Assembly: GCA_029339195.1 (NCBI GenBank) | Contig: JAPTJF010000032.1 | Coordinates: forward strand, 1 to 64,000 | Length of the DNA stretch: 64,000 nucleotides | Direction: 5' to 3' | Source of the DNA: Micractinium sp. NFX-FRZ | Lineage: Eukaryota > Chlorophyta > Trebouxiophyceae > Chlorellales > Chlorellaceae | Shown here: piece after piece, positions 46,617-56,579 of the stretch | Numbering within the stretch: the first letter of the stretch is position 1 | Layout of the letters: each line of letters begins with the position of its first letter | Notes under the pieces: generated by a model | The model's input: only the letters and a program-made list of their open reading frames with translations | What the model was told of the DNA's origin: nothing | The model's database searches: none | Program-made: the position numbers and the translations under genes

Positions 46617-48273
46617 ATGAGCAGCGGGCGCGTGTTGGCGCTGGCGCTGGCCACACGGCAGGGGCACGTTGTGTATGAGCGCTTCTATGAGGCCTTTAGT
46701 GAGGCGGAGAAGGCAGATGTGCGGGGCGCTTTCGACCAAGTGGCGGGGCCCTCCAGCGGGGCAGCGGGGGCGCCAGAAGGCGAGGAGCTGGTGGGACGGT
46801 ACAGGTGGGTGCTGCCGCTGGTGTGCCGTGCCATCCGCCGCCGCCCTCCCGCCCGCATGCTCCCATCCGCCCAGCGCCGCCTCTGCGCACGCACACACGC
46901 TGCGCCCGCCCTGCCGTCCGGCGTGCACCTTCTGCAGGAGCTGCTGCATTGTGGCCATCCCGGCAGGGCAACCGCCATCTCCTCCCCCACACCCCCCGCC
47001 CATCCTGCCATGCCTCCGTCTGCCTTGCAGGAACGGGCGCATCGTGGCCATCCCGGCTGGGGAGCTGCTCTTCTTTGCCCTGGGGACGGGAGAGTACGGC
47101 GAGCTCGCGCGTAAGTGGCAGCATATGCTGGATGTTTGATGCTGGCGCCAGCTGGCGCCAGCGGGGCGTAGGACACATCCAGCTCCCTCTTTGTGAATAC
47201 ACTGCCTGCGCACTCTCCCAGTGCCACGCATTTGCCTCACATCTCGCCCTGCAGTGCCCCAGGTGCTGCGTGCGTGTGCATTCCCCCTTCAAGCATGCCC
47301 CTCCACTTTTCCCACCGCCCCTCCTACATGGGGAGCTCCCCCGCCCGCAGTGTCCGAGGTGCTGCGCGTCATCATCGGCACCTACCGAGACGTCTTCAAG
47401 GCGGCCACCCTGAGCGACGCCGTGCTCTTTTCAAACTACGCCCTCACGGCCCTGGTGGTGGATGAGGTGTGCCGAGAGGTGAGCTGGGAAGCGAGCATGA
47501 TGCGAGCCGGGGCATGGCGTGGCAACGCATGGGGATGTGCTGGTCAGGTGGCGGGGACGCTCCGGGCCTGGCATCCCTGGTGGTTGTGGGCGAGGTGTGC
47601 TGATAGGTGAGGTTGTTGCGAGGCCGGTGGGTTCTGTTGCCCTGAGATTGGGGGGTAGCCTGCCCCCCCGCCCCGCTGCGACCTGTCAGCCTGCCCGCCA
47701 GTCGCACGTGTGCGCCCGCCCGCCCACCTGCACACCTACTCCACCCTTCCGCTGCCTGCCCCTCCCCCCTGCCTGGCAGGGGCTGGTGGAGCTGACCGAC
47801 CGGCTGAGCATACAGAAGGCCATCGCCATGCGGGTGGGTCTGTGCTGTTGCTGTGGCTGGGCGTTTACACCTAAGGGAGCAGTTCCAGGCCCTGGCAGGC
47901 ACGCAGGCAGGCAGGCAGGCAGATACGCAGGGTGCTTGGAGATCATTGCAATGTGTGGCTGCCAGAGCAGGGCCGCTTGTTGACCGAGGGTTGAATTGGC
48001 GCGCCGCCCCAATTGTGACCCGTGCCCCGCGTTCCCTGGCTTGCTCCGCTCCTCAGGGCCCCCGCTGCCTGCCCCCTCCTGCAGCTGCCTTACGCGGCGT
48101 CAGTTGGGCAGAGGGAGAGCTGACCCCCTTCCCTGTAGCCGACCCCCTCCTCTGTGCCTTCCTCTGCCCCCACTTCCCTGCAGCTTCCCTACGAGGAGTC
48201 GGTTGAGAAGAGCAAGAGCGGCTTTGGCAAGCTGCTCAACAGCAGCAGCAACAAGGAGAAGGCCAGCGGGTGA
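46617..48273 (+). CDS. LOLITA/TSPOON-like longin subunit of the TPLATE (TSET) complex
   Basis: The TSET/TPLATE complex is an adaptor-like coat for clathrin-mediated endocytosis in plants and many protists; LOLITA (TSPOON) is its sigma-like small chain. Exons 46617-46804, 47031-47110, 47351-47478, 47780-47833, 48184-48273 give 179 residues. The sequence starts directly in a longin fold: LALALATRQGHVVYERFYEAF, an IVAIPAGELLFFALGTGEY strand-helix block, LSEVLRVIIGTYRDVF and ALTALVVDEVCREGLVELTD. This differs from AP sigma chains and coatomer zeta, which open with a different first strand. Upstream sequence is open in the same frame, but the ATG at 46617 fits the fold. The last 20 residues are a Ser/Lys-rich tail. 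Assignment rests on remembered similarity to the plant protein and needs a profile search. Confidence 0.72.
46933..46967 (+). repeat. Decayed copy of longin-gene exon 2 start
   Basis: TGCAG plus GTGGCCATCCCGGC match the start of exon 2 (47026-47061) with six changes in the first 31 exon-like bases. It lies 93 bp upstream in intron 1. Confidence 0.7.
47252..47270 (+). repeat. Short copy of longin-gene exon 3 start
   Basis: CAGTG.CC.AGGTGCTGCG resembles the exon 3 edge at 47348-47370, 96 bp upstream. The match is short, so it is weaker than the other cases. Confidence 0.45.
48079..48113 (+). repeat. Decayed copy of longin-gene exon 5 start
   Basis: 28 of 35 bases match 48178-48212, 99 bp upstream in intron 4, including the CTGCAG acceptor. 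The copy would read LPYAASVGQ where the real exon reads LPYEESVEK. Confidence 0.75.
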
Positions 48274-48406
48274 CAGGCTGGCGACAGCTGGCGCTGCTGC
48301 TGTGGCGACGCTCGGCTTGCGCTGCCAGAGCGGCAGCATTGCTGGGCGGGTGCCACTGGCAACAATGTCTATCTGAATACTCGCATGCCTGGGCCGCTGT
48401 GCAAGG

Positions 48407-48411
48407 TTACA
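48407..48411 (-). promoter_or_regulatory. TGTAA polyadenylation signal of the DUF220-like gene
   Basis: TGTAA on the minus strand, about 445 bases past the stop. Confidence 0.4.
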
Positions 48412-48613
48412 GTTGTGCGGGGCCTTGCCACTGTTAACACTGCAGAGTAACACAGTGGCGGCGGAGCTGTGGCAGAGCCAGGCGGGTGCTGTGCCATCAG
48501 CACATGTCCAGAAGAAAGCAGTGCAGGGTCGGAGCAGTGCAGTCAGAGAAAGAATGCAGTGTACACGCCGGGTGGATGGGCTTGGGACCCAGGCACTGTA
48601 TCCACAAGCACTG

Positions 48614-48618
48614 TGTAA
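48614..48618 (+). promoter_or_regulatory. TGTAA polyadenylation signal of the longin-subunit gene
   Basis: TGTAA, about 340 bases past the stop. Confidence 0.4.
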
Positions 48619-48856
48619 GGGTGAAAGAGGACGAGAGGCGCAGAAAATGGGGAAAAGCAAAGCCCCAAATGCGGGGAGTGCAATGCAATGGACTGGAGCA
48701 TGTTGGCGCGCATGCCATGCGTCACAGCAGGCGCAGCAGGCACAGCCAGATGGGTGTCATGAAGAAGCCGAACGTAGCCCCAGCTTTGTTCCTGACTGGG
48801 TGGCGCCTGGGGCAGCGCCTGGGGCCATTAACCATCCGCTTCCTCAGCAGCCCAGC

Positions 48857-51800
48857 TCACCCCAGCGCCCTAAAGTGCGCTGCCAGCTGTCGCTTGTCAA
48901 GCGGCGGCCGTCCCTCCGCCTCCTCCTCCACCCCCTGCTCCCGCCGCTTCTGCTTCCCCTGCGCCTGCTTCCCTGCTGCCACAACCGCTGCTGCCACTGC
49001 TGCCACCTCGTTTCCGCTGCTCTTGCCGCCGCCCTTGCCGCCGCTGCTCTTGCCGCTGCCCTTGCCGCTGCCGCTTAGGCTCTCTCCGCCGCCGCTGCCG
49101 CTGCTGCTTGCACTGCTTGCACTGCTGCTGCTGCTGTTGGCTTGTGAATTGATGCGCCTTACCTCCTCCTGCAGGTCGCTCATGATCTTGGTGATCTGCA
49201 GCGGGGGAATGGAACACAGGAGTTGAATAATGCATGAATCGCTGGCATGGTACTTTAGCCCTGATAATGCGCTGCGGTCACGGCTGTGTTCATTGCAGGT
49301 CAGTGAGACCTAGGACCAGAGCCAGGTGCGGCGGGATGAAGAAGCGCCAGGGGCGGAGCTGGACCGGGCGGCAGGCGCGGGCTGCAGTTGTTCTCTTTGA
49401 ACATGCCACACCCTCGAGCACCAGCCAAGGTGAACACCCTGTAAGCTCCCGCCCGCCCCACCTGCTTGGCGGCGATGCGCTGCAGCGCGCGCGCCACCGG
49501 CTTGGGGGGCGCAAAGGCGGGGGCGATGCTCTGCTGCAGCTGCACCAGGCTCTCCTGGTGCACCCCGCCCAGCCCCAGCTGCGCCTCCACCGCACGCAGG
49601 CTGGACTGCAGTCCCATGTGGGCAGTTGGGGCAGCGGCAGGCGAGCGGGGAGGCCAGAGGGTGGGGTGCATGCGAGACGCACGCTCAGCCAGGCAGCGGA
49701 TGAGCAAGCAGCAGATCCAAAACCGCCTGGGCTAGCACAGCGGCCTGGGCTGCTTACAGCACAAGTTGATCCCGCACTGCAGCCCAGAGCCGGAACCCAA
49801 GCCAGCTGGCCAGCCAGGCAGCTCTGCATCCACAACAGAGTGACCGCACCCCCTGCCCCCGCCCACCTGCAGGCGGTGCAGCGCGCTGGGTCGGTGCTTG
49901 TTGACCAGAGCGTCCAGCCCAGAGTTGTCAAAGGGGCGGATCTGTTGGGTGCAGGGAGAGGGAGGGGAGGGAGGATTCGTGGCGGGTGGCGGATACTGTG
50001 TGGGCATGGCAGGCAGCGGGCAGTGGGGCGCAGCCAGGGGCGCAGGCCAGGGGGCAGCAGGAGGCGGGAGAGGCGAGGGCGCTCACAGAACGTGCGTCTC
50101 AAGAGTCAAACCCACAGCCACCGCCATCATCTTGATAACGCAGCCAGAGGGCTGCACCCCCACCTGCCAGGTGCCGGAGAAGTCGCGCATGAATCCGGGG
50201 CGCGCCAGGCGGAAGCTGATCTGCGGGACATGCATGAGTGAGTGGGCGTCATTCATTAGCAGGGCGACGGTCGTGAGGGGTGTGGGCAGCACCGGGTGAT
50301 CTGTGAGAGTGACCCGGAGGCTCAGGCCATTGGCATCCACTGCCACCAGGGCATTTGCTGCACATGCCTCAATCAATGATTGACTCGCACGCCCTCTTGT
50401 GGGCCGCAACCGCTACACACCCCCACGCTCAGCTCTGTTCACGGCCGCTCAAGTTGCCATTACACTCTGTGTGCCACCTGTTCCACACTTACCATTTGTG
50501 TTCCTACATACTTGTCTCCTCTCCCCCACCGCCCTCCCCACACGTGCTCCACCCACCGTGCGCTCTGCGCGCCGCTGCTCCACATTGTGCTTCCACATAC
50601 TTGCCTCCTCTCCCCCCTCTGCCCTCCCGACACGCGCCCCAACCCACCGTGCGCTCCGCGCGCCGCTGCTCCACAATCATGCGCACGGTGAAGGAGCCCC
50701 TGAACATGAGGAAGCGCCAGGCGCCCGTCTGGTCCACCTCCACCATGCGGTTGCCCGCCCCGTCCTCTGAGATGACGCGCCGGAGGACGACACGCTGCGC
50801 AGGGGAAGGAGGGGGGGCGGTTGCGCAAAGAGGTGTTTGTGTGTAGGTGTGAGGGTGAGAGGCTGGGTGCCATGATGCGCTGGGTCTCTGCTGGGGCCCC
50901 CGAGCGGGCGGCACAACTCTTGTGCGCCCCTACCTTGGCCCGCCTCTACCAGGCCTCCCCCCAGTTCAAAACAAACACACACCTTGAACGACGTGACGAT
51001 TCACAGGACTTGTGCCTTTGCCCAGCCTCCACCCACCCTCACCTATGCCCTCCCGCCTAACTCCAACAGCCTTACAGCCGGCCCCAAATGACAGCACCCA
51101 CGCACCTTGAGCGACTTGAAGATGCGCATGGTCTGCGAGGGGTCCACCAGCAGGCAGTACAGCTCGTCCGGCGGCAGCGGTACGCGTGCCAGCATGGACA
51201 GGCTGCACAGGTAGCCCGACCCGGGGGGCTTCTCCACGGAGACGTGCATGTCGCGGGAGGACTGGGAGAAGGTGGCCACTGTCACGTCGTCCTGCAAGCA
51301 TTTGCGGGTAAGATGGAGAAGGTAGATGTACAAGGGCAGCCAGGGTATGTGGCGCGTGGAAACTGGGAGAAGGTGGCCACTGTCGCCTCCTCCTGCAAGC
51401 ATGCGCGGAGAAGAAGGCAGGAAGGTGAGGGGCAGCGGATGGGCAGGCCCAGCCGAGGGCAGCGGCAGGCCTGGGCAGCACTGCTGTGACATGCATGTCG
51501 CTTAGGAGCAGGCTACCACTGATGCCCAGGCCGGCAGGCAAGGATTGGGTCAGGGTTAGCGTCAGCCGTGGGCAAAGCACCATCCCAAGGCCGAGCGTGG
51601 CACGGAGTGGGGAAGGAGGGCAGTGTGAGGGCAAGGAGGAGTCAGGGGGCAGGGCAAGAATGCCAGTCTGATATCAAATTCAGCGCACACTTCCAGGGAT
51701 GCTAGTTCAGGTTTGGGGCTGCGGGTTTGGAACTGCAGGCGTGAGGGGTAAGAAACCCTTGGAGGTGAGGCGGGAGGCGGGAGGCATTAGCGGCCGCTGG

Positions 51801-52115
51801 TTGGTTGTGGCGGCAGCAACGGGGGCTGTTTGGCGGCCAGTGACGCAGAGTCACACAGAGGGATGACACCAGGCGTGCGGTCCAGCACAGTGGCATGGCA
51901 GATATACGGAAAGCCGTGTTCACCAAGAGGCAGATGTGGCAGCAGGGCGACGGCGGGCGGCGGCGGCGGGCGGGCGGCGGTCAACAGGAAGGTGCAAGAG
52001 GATCGTCGTCTGCCCCTCCCGACACCCTGCATTGCTCACCCGCCAACCTGCTCACCTCATGAGCCGCCGACTCGCCGGCTGGTGAGCCCTCCACTGCTTT
52101 CTGCTTTCGGCCCAT
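48857..52115 (-). CDS. DUF220/START-like domain protein
   Basis: Seven exons: 52056-52115, 51106-51291, 50648-50794, 50164-50220, 49867-49941, 49462-49605, 48857-49195; all phase 0, 335 residues. Exon 1 (MGRKQKAVEGSPAGESAAHE) is short and is inferred from its ATG, its donor and phase. The body resembles the plant DUF220 family, which has a polyketide-cyclase/START-like lipid-binding fold: PDELYCLLVDPSQTMRIFK, RRVISEDGAGNRMVEVDQTG, WRFLMFRGSFTVRMIVEQ, then RPGFMRDFSGTWQIRPF. The C-terminal third has helices (SLVQLQQSIAPAF, MSDLQEEVRRINSQ) and a Ser/Gly/Lys low-complexity tail. Substrate unknown. No signal peptide or membrane helix is visible. The region 51300-52055 holds no further exon that I could support. 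Confidence 0.75.
50551..50584 (-). repeat. Copy of DUF220-gene exon 3 end with donor
   Basis: 33 of 34 bases match 50642-50675, 91 bp away, spanning the 3' end of exon 3 and its GTGGGT donor. The upstream CCTCTCCCCC flank is repeated too. It is a nearly intact decoy donor and could be spliced. Confidence 0.85.
51362..51408 (-). repeat. Copy of DUF220-gene exon 2 start
   Basis: 42 of 47 bases match 51261-51307, offset 101 bp, spanning the acceptor and the TVATFSQ codons. The copy lies upstream in intron 1 and keeps an AG, so it could act as an alternative acceptor. Confidence 0.8.
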
Positions 52116-52376
52116 CGTGCTCAGCGGCTCACAGCACCTGGGCCCCGCTTCAATACGTCGTTTCGCTCACACTGGCGATCCGGTCGCAGAACAGGCGTGA
52201 TCACAGCACTCCCACTTCCAAAATGGGAACCTGCCCTCGTGGCGAGAGGTCCCAGCAGTGCAGGGGGTGCGTCTTGCGCGCCGGTCGAATGCATGCCAGT
52301 GTGCCGACGCCTTTGGGACTGCTGCAGTGCTGCCCAAACCCCTCACTCCCCACCGGCCTCTTTGCAAGCACACCAG
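52116..52376. other. Short divergent promoter
   Basis: 260 bp between the first ATG of the DUF220-like gene (minus) and that of the lactonase gene (plus). Must hold both promoters. No clear TATA seen. Confidence 0.45.
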
Positions 52377-55230
52377 ATGTCCGCCGCCACTGCAGTGCTG
52401 CGCACCCAGTGCATCTCCCGCAGCAGCATCGGCGAGCGTCGCGTGCCTCGGCGCGCCCTGGCGGTGCGGGCTCAGCAAGTGGAGCAGACTCAGAACGGAG
52501 GCGCGGCGGTGCTAGAGGCAGGCGAGGCGCGTGTGCCCTCCCCGGCTGTGAACGTCATCACCACCCACCCCGTGCCCCGGTGGGTTTGGGCAGGGGGGCC
52601 CGCGGCGCCGCCAGCGGTGGCGGCGGCGGCATGTGTGGCATGGCGGTGGCGCCGCGCCAGTTTGGCTGCAATTTCCTCTGTTACGATAGCCGTGGAGCCT
52701 GGTGTCGCGTGGGGGTGCAAACGCACAGGTTTCGGGCGGGCAGCGCTGACTCGTGGGCTCCTGCATCCTTGGCTGCCATGCCTGCAGGTGGCCTGAGGGC
52801 ATTCCCTTTGCTATGGGCGGCCACTACATGCCCTCTGGTGAGCATGCCAGTCAATTAGGTCCTCCTTAGCACAAGTACAGGGCTCCCTGTTAGCTGTACC
52901 AGTACCTGTTTCCGTCAGCTGGTTTTTCCACGGTCTCTGCCGCCAGCTGCCACTCCTCTGCTGCACCAGTTCGGCTCATCCCCAGCGGGCCCCACCGTCC
53001 TGCCCGGCTTGAACCCGCAGGCGCGGCGGCGCCCCTCTCCCAGTCCAAGGGCCCCGGCATCGACATCCACCCCCTGATGTTCACCTACCCCACGCCCACT
53101 GCTGACGTGGCGGTCACCGTCTACGACTCCGACTTCTCCGCAGCTGCCGGGCTGGCCGACCTTGTGGCAGCCGCCTCGGCCGCCGCCATCGCCCAGCGCG
53201 GCGCCTTCACCATTGCCCTCTCGGGAGGCTCGCTGGTGCAGGCAAGTCCTGCCGCTGCCCTCTTTGCCCTGCATGTTGTAAGCACGCTGTGTTCTAGGCT
53301 AATAGCTTATAGTATCCCCCCCTCCCCACCCATCGTCACTCATGTGGCGCGTGCCCTGCTGGCGCGTGCCGTGTTCGCTTTTGGAAGGCATCCTCAACTC
53401 TCAGCGTGCACGCCATCTCTTCATCTTCTGCTCCTACCTGCTTCTTCTGCTGCTTCTTCTCCTGCAGGCCCTGGTGGGGCTGGTGGGCCGTGCTGACGTG
53501 GACTTCTCAAAGTGGTGGGTGCTGTTTGTGGATGAGCGCAACGTGCCCCTCTCCAGCGACGACTCCAACTACAAGGCAGCGCACGCCCAGCTGCTGCGCA
53601 AGGTGCGAAGAGAAAAAGGGGGCGGGGTAGGGTGTGTGGGGTGCAGATGTGTAAATGGATGCGGTGGGTGGGGGCAATGGTGGCGGGGGCGGGAAGCGAG
53701 AGCGCTGGTGGTGGGTCAGAGCGGCTGCTGCGGTGCGGGCCGGTGTCAGCATCGGCACCTGCTTTGGTTCCCCCTCTCTCTCGTGGCCCGCTGATGCGCT
53801 TGCCAGTGCCAACTGCCTGCCTGTCCTCTCCCCTCCCCTCCCCCGCCTCCTCCCAGGATCCGCCCCAATGTCCTGTGCTGCCCTCATTGCCCACCGCCTC
53901 TGCTGCTGCGTGCCTCCCGTTGCCTCCGGCCCCTCCTGTGCCCGCAGGTGCCTGTGCCCGCCAGCCAGGTGCTTGCCATCAAGGAGGGCCTGCCCGTGGG
54001 CCAGGCCGCCATCCACTATGCCGGGCAGATGCTGGAGCTCAGCAGCAGCGTGCTGCCCCGCACCGCCGACAACCTGCCCTCCATCGATTTGGTGCTTCTG
54101 GGTGTGGGCCCCGACGGCCACGTGGCCTCCCTGTTCCCCAACCGCAGCGAGACCGCCGCCACGGGTGCGCATGCGCATGAGAGGCGGCGGGGGCGGGGAG
54201 TTGCCTGGCTGGCCTCAAGGGCTGGCTGCATGGTGCGGTGCTGGCAGATGATGCGGTGCAGACCACAGCGTGCCTGGCAGCTGCGGCGCCTCCGGACGGG
54301 AGGATTGGAGCATGGGGAGCATGGCCCTGTGCATATAGGAACAGACAGCTTGAGGCGCTAGCGTGCGGGCCGCGTCCTTCACTTCTCACCTTCCAGCCCT
54401 CCTCTCTGCGTTGCCCCCTCCCCGCCGCTTGCCTCCCTGCAGAGGGCTGGGTGCTGCCCGTCAGCAACTCCCCCAAGCCCCCCTCGGAGCGCATCACCCT
54501 CACCCTGCCGGTGCTGAACGCGGCACAGCAGGTGGCTGTGGTGGCGCTGGGCAAGGTGCGTGGGCTGGGGTGGGCTTGGCTGGGGCTGAGGGCAGGTGGA
54601 GTCTCCACGGGTGTATCAGCAGCCTGAAGGTGGTTCGGCACCGCCCGCCTGTCTGGCCAGACACGTCCCACCTCCCCTCCTGTACCGCTGCGCTCGCCTG
54701 CCCCCCCCCCCCAGGCTGCCCCATACTCACGCGCATCCTCCCATCGCCCCCTCCTCCCATCGCCAATGCTCCCTGTCACCGTGCAGGGCAAGGCCGAGGT
54801 GGTGCAGCGCGCGCTGGAGGTGCAATCGCTGCCGGGCGCGCTGCCCGTGCAGATGGTGCAGCCCACCAGCGGTGAGTGCGCACAATGGGTGAAAGGGTAG
54901 AGTGAAATGTGAGGCAGAAAGTGCCCAAGGGTGCTGTGGACAGCTGGGGTCGCCAGGTCACCGGTGTCAAGACTGCCGGCCTTGCCGAAGAGCCCATCTG
55001 GGCGGCGGCTGGCAGCTGCCAACTGCCCGCTCGCCGTGTGCTGTCGCACACCTGCTTTATCGCACCCTCATCCAGCTGCCCCTGGCCGCCTCTTCCCCAT
55101 CTAATTGCCTGCAGGCAAGCTGACGTGGGTGCTTGACCAGGAGTCTGCCAGCAGCCTCAGGCCTGCCGACTGGGCCCTGGGCAGCAAGAAGTTCCCCCGC
55201 AGCGAGAACCCTCCCAAGGAGAGCGCCTGA
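52377..55230 (+). CDS. PGL: 6-phosphogluconolactonase, plastid type
   Basis: Hydrolyses 6-phosphogluconolactone in the oxidative pentose phosphate pathway. Eight exons: 52377-52579, 52788-52837, 53021-53241, 53468-53602, 53948-54164, 54443-54555, 54787-54871, 55115-55230; 379 residues in phase. Residues 1-30 are basic and Ser-rich with RRALAVRAQ, as in a chloroplast transit peptide. Family motifs: [49 protein letters not shown], and [19 protein letters not shown]. Intron 3 has a GC donor (GCAAGT). The stop is TGA at 55228, yet the same frame stays open for 241 more codons to 55953 and ends in a hydrophobic segment. Whether this is ever translated cannot be told from sequence. Confidence 0.93.
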
Positions 55231-55953
55231 AGCGAGGCGCCGCCGGCGCGGGCGGCAGCTGGCGCAGCCGCAGCAGCTGCAGCGGCGGCCGGGCCACCAG
55301 CCCCCGGAGCGGCAGCAGACGTGACTGCTGCTGGCGCCGACGCCATCACCACACCCCTTCTCAAGGGTGCTGAGGTGGCGGCGGCGGCGGCTCCGGAGGC
55401 GGCCCAACCTGCAGCAGCTGCAGCGGCTAAGCAGCCAGCGCCGCTGGCGACGGCGGCGGGAACAAACAAGGCGGCGGCTGCCCCCTCCCCTGCTGAGGCT
55501 GTGGCAGCCAGCAGCGCGCCGCCCACGCCCCCTGCCCCCCCCGCTGTGCCAGCAGGGCCGGCGCGGGCGGCAGAGCACCCAACGAATGACACAACACCCA
55601 GGCCCAGCATTGCAAGCACTGGTGGGCCGCAACCTGCTGCCAGCGCTGAGGCTGTGGGCGAGGCGGCGGACGGCTCGGAGGTTGGCAGCATTGTGCCACC
55701 CCCGGCGCCAAGTGCAGCCTTCCCCGGAACCAGTGATTCTGGCGCCACCAGCAGCGGTGCCAACGTGCCTGCAGCCCAGGCACCACCGCACCAGCACAGC
55801 CAGCCGCCCCAGGCACAGGAGAACGAGCTGCCCTCGCTCGACTTTGCCGCCCTGGCAGCCGCCCTGGTGCTGGCGGCGCTGCTGCTGCAGCGCGTGTCTG
55901 CCAGCGACGTCCTCACCCTGCAACTCCTCACCGCACCGGCGGGCTTTCTTTGA
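55231..55953 (+). other. Open in-frame extension after the lactonase TGA
   Basis: Directly follows the lactonase stop in the same frame, with no stop codon for 241 codons. It is Ala/Pro-rich for about 200 residues, then has a segment like a membrane anchor (FAALAAALVLAALLLQRV) and ends TAPAGFL. There is no in-frame ATG at its start, so a separate gene would need an unseen exon. It may be readthrough, alternative splicing around the TGA, or simply a GC-rich 3' untranslated region. Confidence 0.4.
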
Positions 55954-56579
55954 ACCCCACCCCTGCGACTCACACCCTTCCCTGTTGCCGCTGCACCACC
56001 TCTGCAACCATGCTGACCTATCATCCTTCCCCGCTTCCTTGCCTGACGGCGCCCGGGGCTCCAGCCTAAATTGCTGGACTCTGCACTCACCCTTCCAGTC
56101 CCTCCCAGCACGTGTTGCTGACCAACCCACTGTAGTAACGTTGCCTGCCCACCTCTCCCCTTGATCTACTGTTCTGCTGTCTCATCTGGTTTCTGTTGCA
56201 CCTGCAATGGCCATTGTTGCATGCCAGGCATGCTTGTGAAAGAGTAACGTCAGTTATTGAAAGTGGTGAGAAAGAGTGCGGGAGCGTGAAGCAGCTGAGG
56301 CCATACAATGGTGCCAAACGAGCATTGGTTAAAGCAAGTATTGGCTTCTTGTAGCTTTGAGAACATCCGTCTCAACCGGGCAGGCCAGCGAAGGTGTTCA
56401 TGAGGTCGAATTGCAGTGCACCACTGCCTGTGATTGCCCGGCAATGCTGGGCCAGTGGCGTGGCATTGTGCCGCCCCCAGCGTCCCTCCAGGTATACCTG
56501 CTCCTGCCCATGCATGCATGCTTTGCGCTCGTTCACTGCATTTATGCGAGTCTAAAGTTTGTATCTGCAGCAGCACGGA
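55954..56579. other. Gap between lactonase and Cms1 genes
   Basis: AT-richer than its flanks. Probably the lactonase 3' end and the Cms1 promoter. No TGTAA in the plus sense was found near the lactonase stop. No gene seen. Confidence 0.4.

Larger units (their letters stand above)
48274..48856. other. Convergent gap with both 3' ends
   Basis: Holds a plus-strand TGTAA at 48614-48618 and a minus-strand TGTAA at 48407-48411. If both are used, the two mRNAs overlap by roughly 200 bases. No gene seen. Confidence 0.45.

Noticed and set aside
55321..55953. Ala/Pro-rich open frame as a gene of its own
   Set aside because: It has no ATG at its start (GTG) and continues the lactonase frame; kept only as a possible extension.
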